Of a stretch of 64,000 bases of DNA, positions 1 through 11,306 are shown piece after piece. Numbering within the stretch: the stretch's first letter is position 1; each line of letters begins with the position of its first letter. The position numbers and the translations under genes were made by a program. Under the pieces are notes generated by a model. It saw only the letters and a list, made by a program, of their open reading frames with translations, was not told where the DNA came from and searched no databases. The stretch lies in contig CM045731.1 of assembly GCA_024760905.1 (NCBI GenBank), positions 56,000,125 through 56,064,124 on the forward strand, in the 5' to 3' direction. This DNA comes from Plotosus lineatus (lineage: Eukaryota; Chordata; Actinopteri; Siluriformes; Plotosidae).

Positions 1-711
1 CAGTATCAAATATAATCTTTAACATTCTCTATGATGCGATTTTTCTGCTTGTAAATGGTTCCGATGGTCGACAGATGGTCACTTTACATGAAGCTGAGCT
101 GAGTCACTTTAAATGAAGCTTAAAATAGCCAATCAACGCTTAGAATATGTGAGGCGCTCCACCGAAAGTAGTTCACTTGCTTGTGCTTGAGACAAAGCGC
201 GGGTTATCCGGACTTTGGCTCGTTCACGTGAGCAAGGTCGCCTCTTTCTTTTCTGGATTCGGGTTTTCATTCATTTTACAACTCTTTTGGCTTAACTGAG
301 TGTGCATGGTAGATTGTGCCGATCCGAGCAGATAGTTAATTCAGTCTTGGGAAAACTGGAAATTCCGGCATATGCTGGAAAACTTGCACCATGCTAGTAG
401 GCTTACGCTTCTGACCAACCATATTTGCTTAGGGTTACAAAAGTCCGCAAAATAGTGTAAACACAAAGATCACAGAGACGTCTTAACGCAAGGGTAACAC
501 GCCCTGAACTGGGAAGAAGCAGGGGCACGTTCTGTCTGTTTGTAAATAACGGACGCAGCATCACTGCGTCATTACGTCAGCGTACTACGTAGGTACGTCT
601 CGTACTACAGAGAGCATGCGAAACTCAAAATTTGACTTTTTTTTTTTTTTTTTTTTTTTTTAAACCCCGTAAAATCGAAAAAACGAATGAACGTAAGTCG
701 GGGAGCATCTG
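1..711 (-). mobile_element. Tigger/pogo-type DNA transposon remnant, cut by the window edge
   Basis: The ends of this stretch (1-75 and about 400-711) match the element at 23083-23882. It terminates at CTG followed by the TA target at 712-713. The part that encodes the transposase DNA-binding domain in the other copy is replaced here by unrelated sequence (about 76-400). No coding capacity remains. Confidence 0.7.
145..235 (+). repeat. Segment shared with the hAT-like element at the right edge
   Basis: This roughly 90-bp piece resembles 63450-63545, sharing blocks such as GGCGCTCCACC-like, AAGCGCGG and TTATCCGGACTT. It lies in the foreign insert inside the first Tigger remnant, so the insert is probably a decayed relative of the 62997-63951 element. 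Confidence 0.5.
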
Positions 712-713
712 TA

Positions 714-815
714 AAAGCATGGGAAGAACATGCAAACTCCACACAAAAACTTGAACCCAGGACCTGCTTGCTGTGAGGTGGATGTGCTGACCACTACACC
801 ACTGTGCCTCCTTGC
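714..815 (-). mobile_element. tRNA-type fish SINE fragment
   Basis: Short minus-strand fragment of the common fish SINE also seen at 22166-22499. The reverse-complemented tRNA-like head (accession block, B-box region) and the GGAGTTTGCATG-type block are visible. It abuts the Tigger end. Confidence 0.6.
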
Positions 816-1495
816 TAGAATGTCACATTGGAATCCTCCAAACCAATTATACAGAGTGCAATCATGAAAATCATTGTGTTTTGGTGTAATTTCAACATGT
901 GAAAAATTTCTCTTTCTTTCAGATTAGCTGAAGAGACATGACAGCCATCCTCCTATGGTCAGCTTTCATGAAGAATGATCACCCCGAAATACACACATCT
1001 GATTTGGTGTCTCTTTGTTCTCTTTGCAGAATTACCCGTAACCATGTATTTGGCTAATTAATTCTCTCGTCACCTGTTTGGAAAACAGATTTTTTTTAAT
1101 TTGCTGATCTTTACAAATAAATAACATGAAACAACAAAAGATGACTGAAGTATTTTGTGACTTGTGTATGAGAAGTGAGACAAATGCAGTCTGTATTGGG
1201 TTCATATTATAAATGGGAGTTTCATGTTTCATTTCTCTCTTCCTTAAATTCAGTTTTATTTGTATCACACCTTTTATGATTGACAGTGTAACAAAGCTGT
1301 TTAACACAGTAAAACGGTGAAAGTTGGGGCTAACAAAGTATAAAAGACTTTAAATATTTCCTATTACCCATACATATCCGTAATGAGCAAGACCGTAGCA
1401 AGGAAAAACGCTGTTGGTAGTTGTGAAGAAGAAGCTTTGAGAGGAACCAGACCCAAAAGGGAAACCCAACCTCGTTTGGATGAAACCATAAAAAT
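816..1495. other. Unannotated AT-rich sequence
   Basis: No convincing exon, repeat family or RNA gene was seen. Short ORFs here lack family motifs and splice context. Confidence 0.5.
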
Positions 1496-1499
1496 ATTT

Positions 1500-3654
1500 A
1501 TATCCTTTTCCTTTCGGCTGCTCCCTTCAGGGGTTCACACACATGTATTCTGTTTCACTGAGGCTAATCTTCATTCCTCTCCTTTCCAGGGCATACCTCC
1601 ATTTGTTCTGTGCTCTCACTACAGATCACAATGTCATGTGAAAACATCATAGTCCATGGAGATTCCTGTCTAACCTTATCTGTCAGCCTGTCCATCACCA
1701 TAGCAAATAAGGAGGGGCTCAGAGCTGACCCTTGAATCAGTCCCACCTCCTCCTTGAACTCTTGTCATGCCAACAGCACATCTCATCACTGTCTTACATC
1801 TTTCATACATGTACTGCACTATTCGAAAATACTTCTCTGCCACTCCAGACTTCCTCATGCAATACCACAGTTCCTCTCTCGGCACCCTGTCATATGCTTT
1901 CTCCAGATCCACAAAGGCACAGTGCAGCTCCCTCTGACCTTCTCTATTAGCATCCTCAAAGCAAACACTGTATGTGGTGCTCTTTCTTGGCATGAAGCTA
2001 AACTTGTTCATAAATGCTGACCTCTGCCCTTAGTCTAGCCTCCACTATTTTTTCCCATAACTTCATCGTATGGCTCATAAACTTTAATCTCCCTGTAGTT
2101 GCCACAACTCTGCACGTCTCCTTTGTTCTTAAAAATGGGCACCAGCACACTTCTCCATTCCTCTCACTCTAAGACCTTGTTGAATGTTCTTGTCAGAAAA
2201 TCTACTGCTACCTCTCCTCGACACTGCCATATCTCCACCGGTATGTCATCAGGACCAATTGCCTTTCCATTCTTCAGCCTCTTCAATGCCCTCCTCAATT
2301 CACCCTTACTAATCTTTGCTACTTCCTGGTCCTCAACGGTCACCTCTTCTACTCTTTTTTTTCTCTCTTATTTTTTTTTCTTCTTCCTCTTCTCTCTTTC
2401 CATGAGGGAATGAGGGAAATTCATCAGCTCTTCAAAGTACCCTTTCCATCTTCCCAGCACACTTGTCATCAGTCACACATTTCCCTCTCTATCCTTAATC
2501 ACTCTAACTTGCTGCACGTCCTTCCCATCTCTATTTCTCTGCTGTGCCAACCTGTATAAATCATTTTCTCCCTCCTTACTGTCCAACCTAGCATACAAGT
2601 CATCATACGCCCTCTGTTTGACCTTTGACACTGCCTTGCGCTGTCTCCCTGTACTCCTGTTTACTCTCTTCAGTCCTCTCTATGTCACACTTCTTCTTAG
2701 CTAACCTCTTCCTTTGTACACACTCCTGCACTTCCTCATTCCACCACCAAGTCTCCTTATCCACTTTCTCTCCAGAGGACGCACAAAGTACTCTTCTACC
2801 TGTCTCTTTGATCACATTACCTGTAGTTATCCAGTCATCTGGAAGCACATCCTGACCATCCAAAACCTGTTTCAAATCCTTGAAGACATCATGACACTTT
2901 CTTTTTCAGCTTCCACCACTTTGTCTTCTGCTCTGCCTTTGCCTTCTTCACCTTCCTCACCATCAGTGTCATCCTGGATACCACCATCCTATGCTGTCTG
3001 GCAATACTCTCACCCGCTACTACTTTGTAGTCACCGACTTCCTTTAAATTACATCTACACAAGATGTAGTCTACTGTGCTCCTACCTTTGCTTTTATTTC
3101 ACCCTTTGCTCCTGTCTCTTCTGGAAGAAAGCATTCACCACAGCCATTTCCATCCTTTTCACAAAATCAATCAACATCTGTCCTTCTGTGTTCCTGTCCT
3201 GGATACCAAACCTGCCCATCACTTCCTCGTCCCCTCCTGTTCCCTGCACCAACATGTCCATTGAAGTCTGCATCAATGACCACTCTTTCTTCTCTGGGGG
3301 TACTCTGGGTCACTTCGTCGATCTCACTCCAGAATCTTTCCTTCTCTTCTAGCTCACATCCTGCCTGTGGGGCATAAGCACTGACAACATTGAACATCAC
3401 ACCTTCAATTTCTAACTTGAGTGTCAGACAGAGTGATGAGGCTCTTTTCACTTCTAAAACCTTCCTGACAAACTCCTTCAAGATGACTCCTACTCCATTT
3501 CTCTTCCCATCCACACCATGAAAAAACAGCTTAAACCCTGCTCCGAAGCTTTTAGCCTCGCTACCTTTCCACCTTGTCTCCTGAACACACAGTATGTCCA
3601 CCTTCCTCCTCTGGATCATGTCAGCCAGCTCTCTATCTTTTCTTGTCATAGTTG
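1500..3654 (-). mobile_element. RTE-like LINE copy A, 3' part (split by the ERV)
   Basis: Read on the minus strand this has the family 3' end at about 1505-1541 (CCCTGAAGGGAGCAGCCGAAAG-like, trimmed) and reverse-transcriptase pieces at 1564-2011, including VDLEKAYDRVPREELW. A linker region follows at 2600-2875, then the APE endonuclease at 3167-3654 with CVQETRWKG and SAYAPQAG. The C-terminal part of the ORF is deleted between 3' end and RT thumb, and frameshifts break the rest. The 5' end continues beyond the ERV at 11896. Confidence 0.88.
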
Positions 3655-4227
3655 TGTAAAAGTGTATCACATTATCATGTTCTCTGCTGCACATACTGTT
3701 TTATATAAGTGTATAATGGTGCTTTATTTTTCTATGTTTTGCTATACTTAAATGTTTGTTGAGAATAATCAAATGGAATGCTTAAGGGGCCATTCTTCAT
3801 GTCTGTTGTAAAAGTGCATACTTAAACAGAAGTGCATGCTGGGTACCCGTGACACACAGCCTTTCACTGTTAGTGTGACCTTCAACAGACTCGGCAGTTT
3901 CTAGCTGTAGATTACTTCGAGGTCAGGAGGTGTGTGTGGGGGGGGGGGGGGTGTTTGGGGGTTGTGACGCTCCCGAAAAGAGCCCAGATTTATCGCATCC
4001 TGTTGAGATAACAACGCATCAAAGACCCAGTCACAAACCCGGAAGGAGGAACCTGCTCCGCAGCCCTTAAAAGCACCCCCCGCGAGGGAGACCTCAGACC
4101 TTAACTAGCGTGTCGTTTATGCATGTTTGTTGGGTCTCCGTCCTCTGCAGACGACGCAATAAAGCTTCTCATATTCAACTCAAAACCAGTCTCCAGTCGT
4201 CGTCTTCCACATTCAACGGACCTAACA
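3655..4227 (+). repeat. ERV 5' LTR
   Basis: 573 bp, TG...CA. U3 contains a long G run near 3938-3951. A TTAAAA TATA-like box lies near 4068 and AATAAA at 4158-4163, so R/U5 begins between them. Compared by eye with the 3' LTR there are about six substitutions plus a few small indels, several in the G run, so the pair is roughly 99% identical. Confidence 0.95.
4158..4163 (+). promoter_or_regulatory. Poly(A) signal in the 5' LTR R region
   Basis: AATAAA, repeated at the same place in the 3' LTR (11822-11827), where it would end the genomic transcript. Confidence 0.75.
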
Positions 4228-4231
4228 GTTT

Positions 4232-4249
4232 TGGGGGCTCGTCCGGGAT
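4232..4249 (+). promoter_or_regulatory. Primer binding site for tRNA-Pro
   Basis: TGGGGGCTCGTCCGGGAT, four bases after the 5' LTR, is the classic 18-base proline-tRNA complement used by murine-leukaemia-type viruses. It fixes the start of minus-strand DNA synthesis. Confidence 0.95.
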
Positions 4250-4310
4250 GTGGTAGAGGAACGTGAGTTGAAGAAATTTGACCCAAACTTTTGGCCGGCA
4301 ATCACTAACA

Positions 4311-4318
4311 GGTAAGCA
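4311..4318 (+). promoter_or_regulatory. Candidate major splice donor of the ERV
   Basis: AG|GTAAGC just downstream of the primer site matches the 5' splice consensus. It could make the spliced env message. The acceptor upstream of env at 9024 was not identified with confidence. Confidence 0.5.
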
Positions 4319-4588
4319 GAACCTGTTTAAATCGAACTCTGCATATTGACTAAACTAAAAACTGTCCTCTTCGGAAGTTTGAAGAAGGATTAAAAAGAGT
4401 TGTATGAGAACCTAATTTTAAGATTTAAGGTAAATTAAGAGAGATAAGAGATTTAAGAGTGAACATAGACGCGCCTCGGAGGTGGCGTACCCTCCCGGTC
4501 TCTGACGAGGGGCCGTGGTAACGGCTGGGTTGGAGTCCCGGGGATTGAGGCTCCCCAAAGTACCACGTCAGTGCTATAAAACTACGTC

Positions 4589-4856
4589 GGGTGAAAGGCC
4601 CTCAACGAATCAGCCGTTGAAAGCATGCGTCTATGCGGGTGAAAGGCCCCCAAAACGCGGAGGTATTGGAAGCATTAATTGGGTGAAAGGCCCCCAATAC
4701 GCGCAGGTATTGGAAGCATTAATTGGGTGAAAGGCCCCCAATACGCGGAGGTATTGGAAGCATTAATTGGGTGAAAGGCCCCCAATACGCGGAGGTATTG
4801 GAAGCATTAATTGGGTGAAAGGCCCCCAACACGCGAAGGTGTTGGAAGCATTAAAG
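4589..4856 (+). repeat. Six tandem 44-bp hairpin units in the ERV leader
   Basis: Units begin at 4589, 4637, 4681, 4725, 4769 and 4813, each opening with GGGTGAAAGGCCC. Within each unit a stem of 6-7 bp encloses a 6-7-base loop. The stem is CCAATAC/GTATTGG in units 3-5, CCAACAC/GTGTTGG in unit 6 (a compensatory change) and TCAACG/CGTTGA in unit 1; unit 2 has one mismatch. Position between primer site and gag suggests a packaging, dimerisation or translation role; this is inference. Confidence 0.85.
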
Positions 4857-5271
4857 AGATTAATAGAGTGTGATATTAATTGTATTGTTTTCTGTTTTAT
4901 GTGTGTGTTGTGTGGCCACGTGCGTGACGTTAATCATATTGTTTTCTATTTCATGTATGTATTGTGTTGCAACATGTGTTGTGTGTGAGGGGAAGTGGGA
5001 AGAATAAAATTCAGAGGTGTCAAGAGGGACGCTGACGTTTGACAGTGTCTTAACTGGGCAGAGAAACAGACAGAGGAAACCTAGCGGTGTTAACATAATC
5101 TGTCTGTGCGGTGGAAACCTAACGGTGACAACACAAGCCGCCTGCCGTGGTTAATCGGGTCATTCGCTCAGCCAAGCGCTGACGGACTGACTGGCTGTGA
5201 ACGTCTAAACAGTCCCAATCCGGGAGAGTGAACGGGTGTACCCGCGCTCTCTGGCCTCTGAGTTAAGAAAT

Positions 5272-5811
5272 ATGGAGGGTGAATTTGATAAAGAAATAAA
5301 GGAATGGGGGCTAGGTGATGAACCCCTGAAGCCATTATATGCACAGATTGAGAACACATTGAAATCAGTGGAGCTAAAGAGCACACTGAAACAGAAAAAT
5401 AAAGTTGTAGATGAAGCCAGACGAAAGCTGCATGAGCTGGTGACATCTAAAAATAAACAGTTGGGGGATAGTGGCCACTTAGGATCCTGGTTATGGGAAA
5501 AGGTTAAAGAATATTCAGAAAAAGCCAGAGAAGCGAGAGAGCAGGGAGAGAAGGCGAATCTAATGTCTAGATCCATGCTGAAAAAGAAGGTAGAGGAAAT
5601 GGAGAACGCCCAACAGGGGTGGATGGATCTCGCGGTCTGCTGGCAGAGTGTCACGCATCTTCATCATTTCCAGTCGAAGGAAAAATCAAAAGGAGTGGTA
5701 ACAGCACCTGACACTGAACCTACGCGCCCCCCACCATATGCACCCCCGACACCCAGCGTTAACAATGTATATCTTCTCACAGGACCAGAGAGAATAAATA
5801 AATACAAATAA
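5272..5811 (+). CDS. gag: ERV gag, N-terminal matrix-like part only
   Basis: 179-residue ORF. The ATG at 5272 is chosen because the ORF upstream opens only with GTG at 5236. The protein is charged and helical (residues about 20-130, Lys/Glu-rich, coiled-coil-like). It then has a proline-rich stretch with PPPY near residue 160, the late-budding motif that recruits NEDD4-type ubiquitin ligases. Capsid and the zinc-knuckle nucleocapsid are absent: the frame stops and the sequence passes into env-like code. Homology rests on position, charge pattern and PPPY rather than a strong signature. Codon use is AT-rich, like the following env fragment and unlike pol and the main env. Confidence 0.7.
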   Translation: MEGEFDKEIKEWGLGDEPLKPLYAQIENTLKSVELKSTLKQKNKVVDEARRKLHELVTSKNKQLGDSGHLGSWLWEKVKEYSEKAREAREQGEKANLMSRSMLKKKVEEMENAQQGWMDLAVCWQSVTHLHHFQSKEKSKGVVTAPDTEPTRPPPYAPPTPSVNNVYLLTGPERINKYK

Positions 5812-5819
5812 ATACAAAT

Positions 5820-6642
5820 ACATATTTTCTAAAGTAGTAGCTAGAGGGAATTTTTCCTGCATCAACATGACTGGTACAGGTCAGATACTAGGAAATTTAA
5901 ACGCCACAGAATGGTGCACGAGCATGAATACAACGAATATTGGTTTTGACTCTTTATCAGGAAGTGACATATGGTGGTGGTGTGGAGACAGTAGGCTGTT
6001 TGATAGGTTGCCACGTAATAAAACTGGTGTATGTGCTATCGTTACCTTGTTACTTCCAGTATCAATATACTCTACAACAGCAGAACACTTATTAAAAGAA
6101 GTAAATAGTGTATTACCAGGTGCCTGGAAAAAAATCATTATAGTAGAGATATCACGTGGCAGGCTTCACGTGACCCCACTTATATAAATGCTATAGGAGT
6201 TCCACGAGGGGTTCCTGATGAATATAAACTCAAGTGACAGCTGGGTTCAAATTGACCATCTGTTGGTGGTGTACTATTAATAAAAGTGCGGATAGAATAA
6301 ATTACATCCACTATAATGTTCAAAACTAGGCAATTGGACACAGACAGGTTTTAAAGCAGCACATAGTCAATTAGCAGCAACGTCACTGATGGCTTTCCAA
6401 AATCCACTGCACTAGACATGTTACTATCAGAGAAAGGAGGTGTATGCGCAATGTTCGGGGAACAATGTTGTACTTTTATTCCAGACAACACTGCATCAGA
6501 TGGAAGTCTAACACTAGCAATAGAAGGCCTAGAATATCTTAATAAAAAGATGAAAGAACATTCGGGGGTAGATACATCCATATGGGATTCATGGTTAAGT
6601 GTGTTCGGAAAATATAGTACCCTTGTATCATCTGTATTATGA
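5820..6642 (+). pseudogene. Extra, decayed env fragment before pol
   Basis: Homologous to the end of SU and most of TM in the main env. Matching blocks are the WWWCG segment near 5970, the GVPRGVPDEY block near 6198-6230, the TINK/NYIHYN block near 6275-6320, and the CX6CC motif at 6445-6471 (CAMFGEQCC). Stops and frameshifts interrupt it (after 6187, near 6225-6260 and near 6330) and no membrane anchor remains. It is AT-rich while the main env is not, so it comes from a different ERV lineage. Its place between gag and pol is abnormal for a retrovirus. Confidence 0.85.
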
Positions 6643-6779
6643 ATTACCTTTTAATGTTAACGCAGCATGTGCGGTGAGTGAGGTGGCAGAGCAGTGTTCG
6701 CCCCTGGATCAACTGCCCAGGACATTATGGGTCGAGCATAAAAATGATGTGGGCTGCGTCGATTGTACTCCTTATAAGG

Positions 6780-7993
6780 CTAAGCGTCCCTGTAGAACCA
6801 GACACTCGGCCTCTGTTTGCATTTACACATGGGCAGCAGCAGTACACCTGGACACGCCTCCCACAGGGTTTCATTGATTCTCCCGCGGTGTTTGCCACCG
6901 TTGTACAGGATGCACTAGGGTGCTTTGTTCCCCCTGATGGTTCCTGTGTCCACTCCTATGCAGATGACTTCGGCATCAAGCTCCGCGATCTGTTTTCAAG
7001 CCACATTCGCTGTCCTTCAGCTCTCTCGGGTCTCAAAGAAATTGAGCCAAGATCGCGTCAAGATCAACATCGACACCCAGCAACTGGCTACCAAGCATGC
7101 CTTACTTGCTTTCCTGGGGTTGATCAAGTACTGCAGGCAATGGATCCCAGACTGCTCTCTCTATGACAAGTGCCTCCAGTCCGCAATCCACCATACGGAC
7201 CCACTCCAGCAACCACTCGTATGGACTGAGGACATGCAAAATGCCTTTGCAGCCCTCAAAACGGCCCTCTGCTCGGCTCCAGCTCTGGGCCTGCCGAACT
7301 ATGAACTGTCATTCCACCTCTACGTTGCCCATCAAGGGGGAACTGCCTCTGGGGTGTTGGCTCGGGAGCATGGCGGGGGGATGAGGCCCTGTGCTTTCCT
7401 TTCAAACACTAGACACTGTAGCTCAAGGTTTATCTGCGTGTCTTTGTGCTGTGGCTGCCTGTGCGTTAATGGTTTTAGATGCCGAGAGGATTGTCTTGTC
7501 ACACCCTTTGATTTTACACTCACAGCATCAGGTCCAATAGATCCTACGAAATTTAAATACACAACACATGTCATAACAGCGCAGGTCAGGTTACGAGGCC
7601 ATTCTATGCGCCACTGATAACCTCACGATTAAATCTACTTCTTCTCTTGATACCGTGGCTCACGCCTTACAGCGTCTGCTTAATGCTCAAAATGACTGTG
7701 AGCCCTGCCCTCATGAATGTTTGCAAGAAATTGTTGTTGCTACAAGCATTAGGTCTGATTTGTGTTCTACACCTTTACCTACAGGTGAGGTTCTGTTTGT
7801 GGACGGGTCATGCTCTAAACCTGCCGACGGTACCTTTCACTGTGGATATGCAGTCTGCCGCCTTTCAGATATAGTGATCAAATCTCATTCACTCCCCTTT
7901 ACGTCTGCTCAAGCTGCAGAATTGTTTGCTCTTACTCGCGCGTGCATCTTATCTGCTGACCAAGCGGTAGACAGATGCTTAACATGCGCATAG
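6780..7993 (+). pseudogene. pol: ERV pol: reverse transcriptase palm to RNase H, frameshifted
   Basis: RT blocks include the YTWTRLPQGF strip at about 6838-6870 and the catalytic YADD at 6957-6968. The connection region (LGLIKYCRQWIPDCS, about 7115-7165) and the LYVAHQGGTASGVL strip near 7320 follow. RNase H has FVDGS near 7796-7810 and AAELFALTRA near 7915-7945. The order is that of gammaretroviral pol, but frame changes occur near 7020-7100, 7440 and 7560-7660. Everything before the palm (protease, RT fingers) is missing. No functional polymerase can be made from it. Confidence 0.88.
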
Positions 7994-8017
7994 AATAATT
8001 CTTCTAAGCCGCTGGCA

Positions 8018-8302
8018 GTGCATCAACATCTGCCACAACCAAATACACCATTCCAGGAATGGCAAATTGATTATACCCACATGCCAAAACAGAGACCATA
8101 CAAATATCTATTGGTAATGGTTGATAAATTCTCATGCTGGGTGGAAGCTTTCCCATGCAGCATTGAGAATGCTAGAGTGGTGATTCAGAAATTGCCACAA
8201 GAAATTATCCCGCGATATGGAATTCCGGTGGGACTAGACTCGGACAGAGGGACCCCCTTCACGGCCAAGGTAACCCAACTGCTCGCAACAGCACACACAT
8301 GA
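8018..8302 (+). pseudogene. pol: ERV integrase catalytic core, truncated
   Basis: The first catalytic Asp lies in QIDYTHM (8069-8071) and the second in LDSDRGTPFT (about 8236-8256). The segment carrying the third acidic residue (Glu) is deleted just after, and the N-terminal HHCC zinc module is absent too. It joins RNase H by another deletion near 7993-8018. Integration activity cannot be expected. Confidence 0.85.
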
Positions 8303-8769
8303 CTCCACACGAACTACAGACCGGTAGACCATTTCCTGGACCACACACAGCACTGGATACTGATGCACAAAACCTAACCCATAAACAACACTATCGTGAA
8401 TTGCAAAGTCTCGTTGCAGCTTTTTCAGATCAAATGAGGGAACAGCACCAGGCGTCTACCGGCGGCCCTCCAGACACAGAGTGGGTCCTCCTGAAAGTCC
8501 TCAAGCGAAAGTGGACGGAGCCAAGGTGGACAGGACCCTACAAGATCAAAGAGCGCACCTCGTACACCGTCCGGCTGGACAGCAAGGGCGACACCTGGTA
8601 TCACTGGAACCAGTGCGCAACGGCAGAAGCTCCCTCCAGATCACTCGTCAACACACACAGGGACCTGTGTGAAGCAGCAACCTCGTCACCGGCCGGTGAC
8701 GAAGAAAAGACCACCAACAGCGCAGGGCAGAATAATCCCTGGGTGGCAAAAGGGGGTGAGGTAGTCTAA
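8299..8769 (+). pseudogene. pol: ERV integrase C-terminal domain with GPY/F module
   Basis: Begins with the post-core strip TPHELQTGRPFPGP. It carries the chromatin/DNA-binding SH3-like module with WVLLKVLKRKW and WTGPYKI near 8515-8550, the GPY/F signature of gamma-type integrases. A polar tail ends at TAG 8767-8769. The four-base overlap with the preceding frame comes from the core deletion, not a programmed overlap. Confidence 0.82.
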
Positions 8770-9023
8770 TCCTCACCGTCATGGCAAGGCAGAGGAACAA
8801 CGCGCCCCTGCAACAAGTAGCGTGCCAAGCTACCAACGCAAGTTTGAAGAGTGTTATCCCAATTATATTGTTTTTAATTATCGTGTAATGTGCTTTTGCT
8901 TTGAGTTGTGTGACAAAGAGTATTGAAGGTCGTAAGCTCTTTAAGGTGTAGCGCGTGACCCTCCCTTGAATACAGTGAAGAATTTACTCTGTCATATTGA
9001 AGGTTTAGCTTGCTAGTTTCTAC

Positions 9024-11125
9024 ATGGAAGGTAAAGCCAGATGGGGTCCCTCCTCGAGTTCACTAATGTGTATTTCTTTTTTAGTCTCCTTGTTGGTAGT
9101 GCTCCCCATCCTGTGGGTACTTGACCCGCCCCTTACTCCCTCACAGAACAATATAACCACCACAGCCCACAGCAGACGCCGACGATTAGTCACACACACT
9201 AGATTCACCTCGTGCAGCCTGGACAAGTGCCTGGTCAAATATGGAGGTATAGAAATTAAGTACATCAAAGGCACTAAAGCCACATTTACTTTTGACCTTT
9301 GTGCCGTTATAAACTGCGCAGGTAAGAACACCACGTGGCAGGGATACGACCTCTATCTCTGTGCGGCCTTGAGTTATGCGGCGCATGCCCGATGGTGCCC
9401 TTCCTGGGGGAACGTTATAGCGTACACCGGGTCATGGACACCGGAAGGCCATACCGCCGAAAGATTACGCGGACGAGTTACAATACAGCGCGACTTTCAC
9501 ATAAGCCAGAATCCTATGTCACTGTCCATCAATAACATGAACACCTGTCTCGGGGACCGACCAGATCAGTGGGGTCTCTCGGGTTGTATTGGGGGCGAAT
9601 GCATCATCACTCTAGGAGTATCGATATCTGGATCCGACCCCTTGGGCCTCATCAAAATTATTCTGGTAGACCCTCCCAAAGTCACAACTTTGAAATCACA
9701 TTCACCCAAGTACCCAGCGATTAATGCGACCATTCCCCCTCAAATGGACGGCGTAAAGGTTCATGATTTTTCAAAAGATTCCCCGATTCAGATTATTCGG
9801 AAGGCTACTGGGTTTACGGACAAAAACTTATGGCTGGTTATGATGCAGGGCCTGGTCTGGTCATACTCTAACGACAGCTGTGTGATATGTTCCACGGCCT
9901 GCCCTGTGCTGATCACCTCGCCCTCTCCATTGACCACTAATCCCGACTCCTTTCACTGTATATTAGAATTACACATGCTTGATAACCCCACACCACCTTG
10001 TCAGGGATGGGAAACAGTCTTTCCACTGACCCTGAGTTCACCCGATCCCCCAATGTTTCAGTGCACTACGCTCACTCCTGTATCACTAGGCAAGGCAATT
10101 CTTCGTCCTCTAGGGTAGGAACCATTTCCCCGGACTGGTGTAATTCCACCACGAACGTGTCAGATTGGTTCAATTCCACCACCCTCACTAAAGCCCACGC
10201 GGATATTTGGTGGTACTGCGGAGGGGCGGTGTTACATCCCACGCTCCCTCCTAACTGGTCAGGCACCTGCACCCTGATCACTTTACTCATCCCTATCACT
10301 ATTGTACCAGCCTCAGCGTCCGACCTATTAGGTGTCCTTTCACGCACACGTGTAAAGTCCATCTCCTCGTTCGACATTAAGCGCACGCACCGGTCGATTC
10401 CCGCGCTTGGGAAGCAAGGCTTTCAAGGGTCTCCCACTTATATCGATGCAATCGGCGTTCCTCGCGGCGTACCGGACGAATACAAATTAGTAGACCAGAT
10501 TGCGGGTGGGTTTGAATCTTCCATTTGCTGGTGGTGCACTATCAACAAGAATGTTGATAGGATCAATTATATTCATTATAATGTTCAACGCTTGACCAAT
10601 CTTACCAGGGATGCCGTGGAAGGACTGGCAGCCGAACTCAGGGCCAATTCACTTATGACATATCAAAACCGCATGGCTATAGATTTCTTACTTAGTGCAC
10701 ATGGTGCCGTTTGCTCCATGTTTGGGGAAGAGTGCTGCACCTTCATACCCAATAACACCGCGCCAGACGGGTCTGTCACGAAGGCCTTGGATGGGCTGCG
10801 GACTCTGGCCACCGAACTGAAGGAACACTCAGGTGTTGATAACGTCATGCTTGATTGGCTGGACAGACACTTCGGTAAGTGGAAAGGTTTGATCGTTTCA
10901 GTTGTGATATCCATCATCTCGGTGGCCGGACTCCTCGCCCTATGTGGGTGCTGCTGCATCCCCTGCATTAGTTCCCTATGTATTAGGTGCATTTCTTCCA
11001 CTCTGGAAAAAGGGGGCTCTCTTCCTCCCCCTCCATATCAATTTCCTCAGTTGTTAGCCGAGTCGGAAGCTCTCCTTTCGCAGGGGTCTCTGGTAGATGA
11101 AGTCACACTTAGAGCCCAGTTCTGA
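9024..11125 (+). pseudogene. env: ERV env (SU+TM), near complete with one frameshift
   Basis: SU frame is 9024-10118. It has a signal anchor at residues about 13-34, RRRR just after it, N-glycosylation sites, and the CXXC motif CVIC at 9879-9890. A second frame, open over at least 9998-11125, carries the rest. An indel in the overlap (probably 10040-10080, where a C run lies) breaks the reading. TM has a dibasic-type site RTHR (10382-10393), GVPRGVPDEY, a heptad-like helix, and CX6CC (CSMFGEECC, 10712-10738). A membrane span lies near 10890-10985, and the tail contains PPPPY. Env mediates receptor binding and fusion. CXXC plus CX6CC define the gamma-type covalent envelope. Apart from the shift it has no internal stop. 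Confidence 0.92.
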
Positions 11126-11306
11126 TTAGATTTTACTATGGGCAATTTTACATGCAGTTAGAGTTTTTATGGATATCATATTTGCTTAGATCTTTACGGA
11201 TTTCATAATTGTCTTTTATATAGTTTTTCTAGTTGCTTGTGTACGTTTTCTCTGCTGTTCTATTTTTGTTATGAATGGTTCCTTGGTTGATCTCCTAAAG
11301 GAGATC

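Noticed and set aside
4589..4856. Regularly spaced repeats resembling a CRISPR array
   Set aside because: The units are directly abutting, have no variable spacers and lie in a retroviral leader.
9998..10118. Programmed ribosomal frameshift between the two env frames
   Set aside because: No slippery heptamer with downstream structure was seen, and env of this type is made from one frame; a plain indel is simpler.
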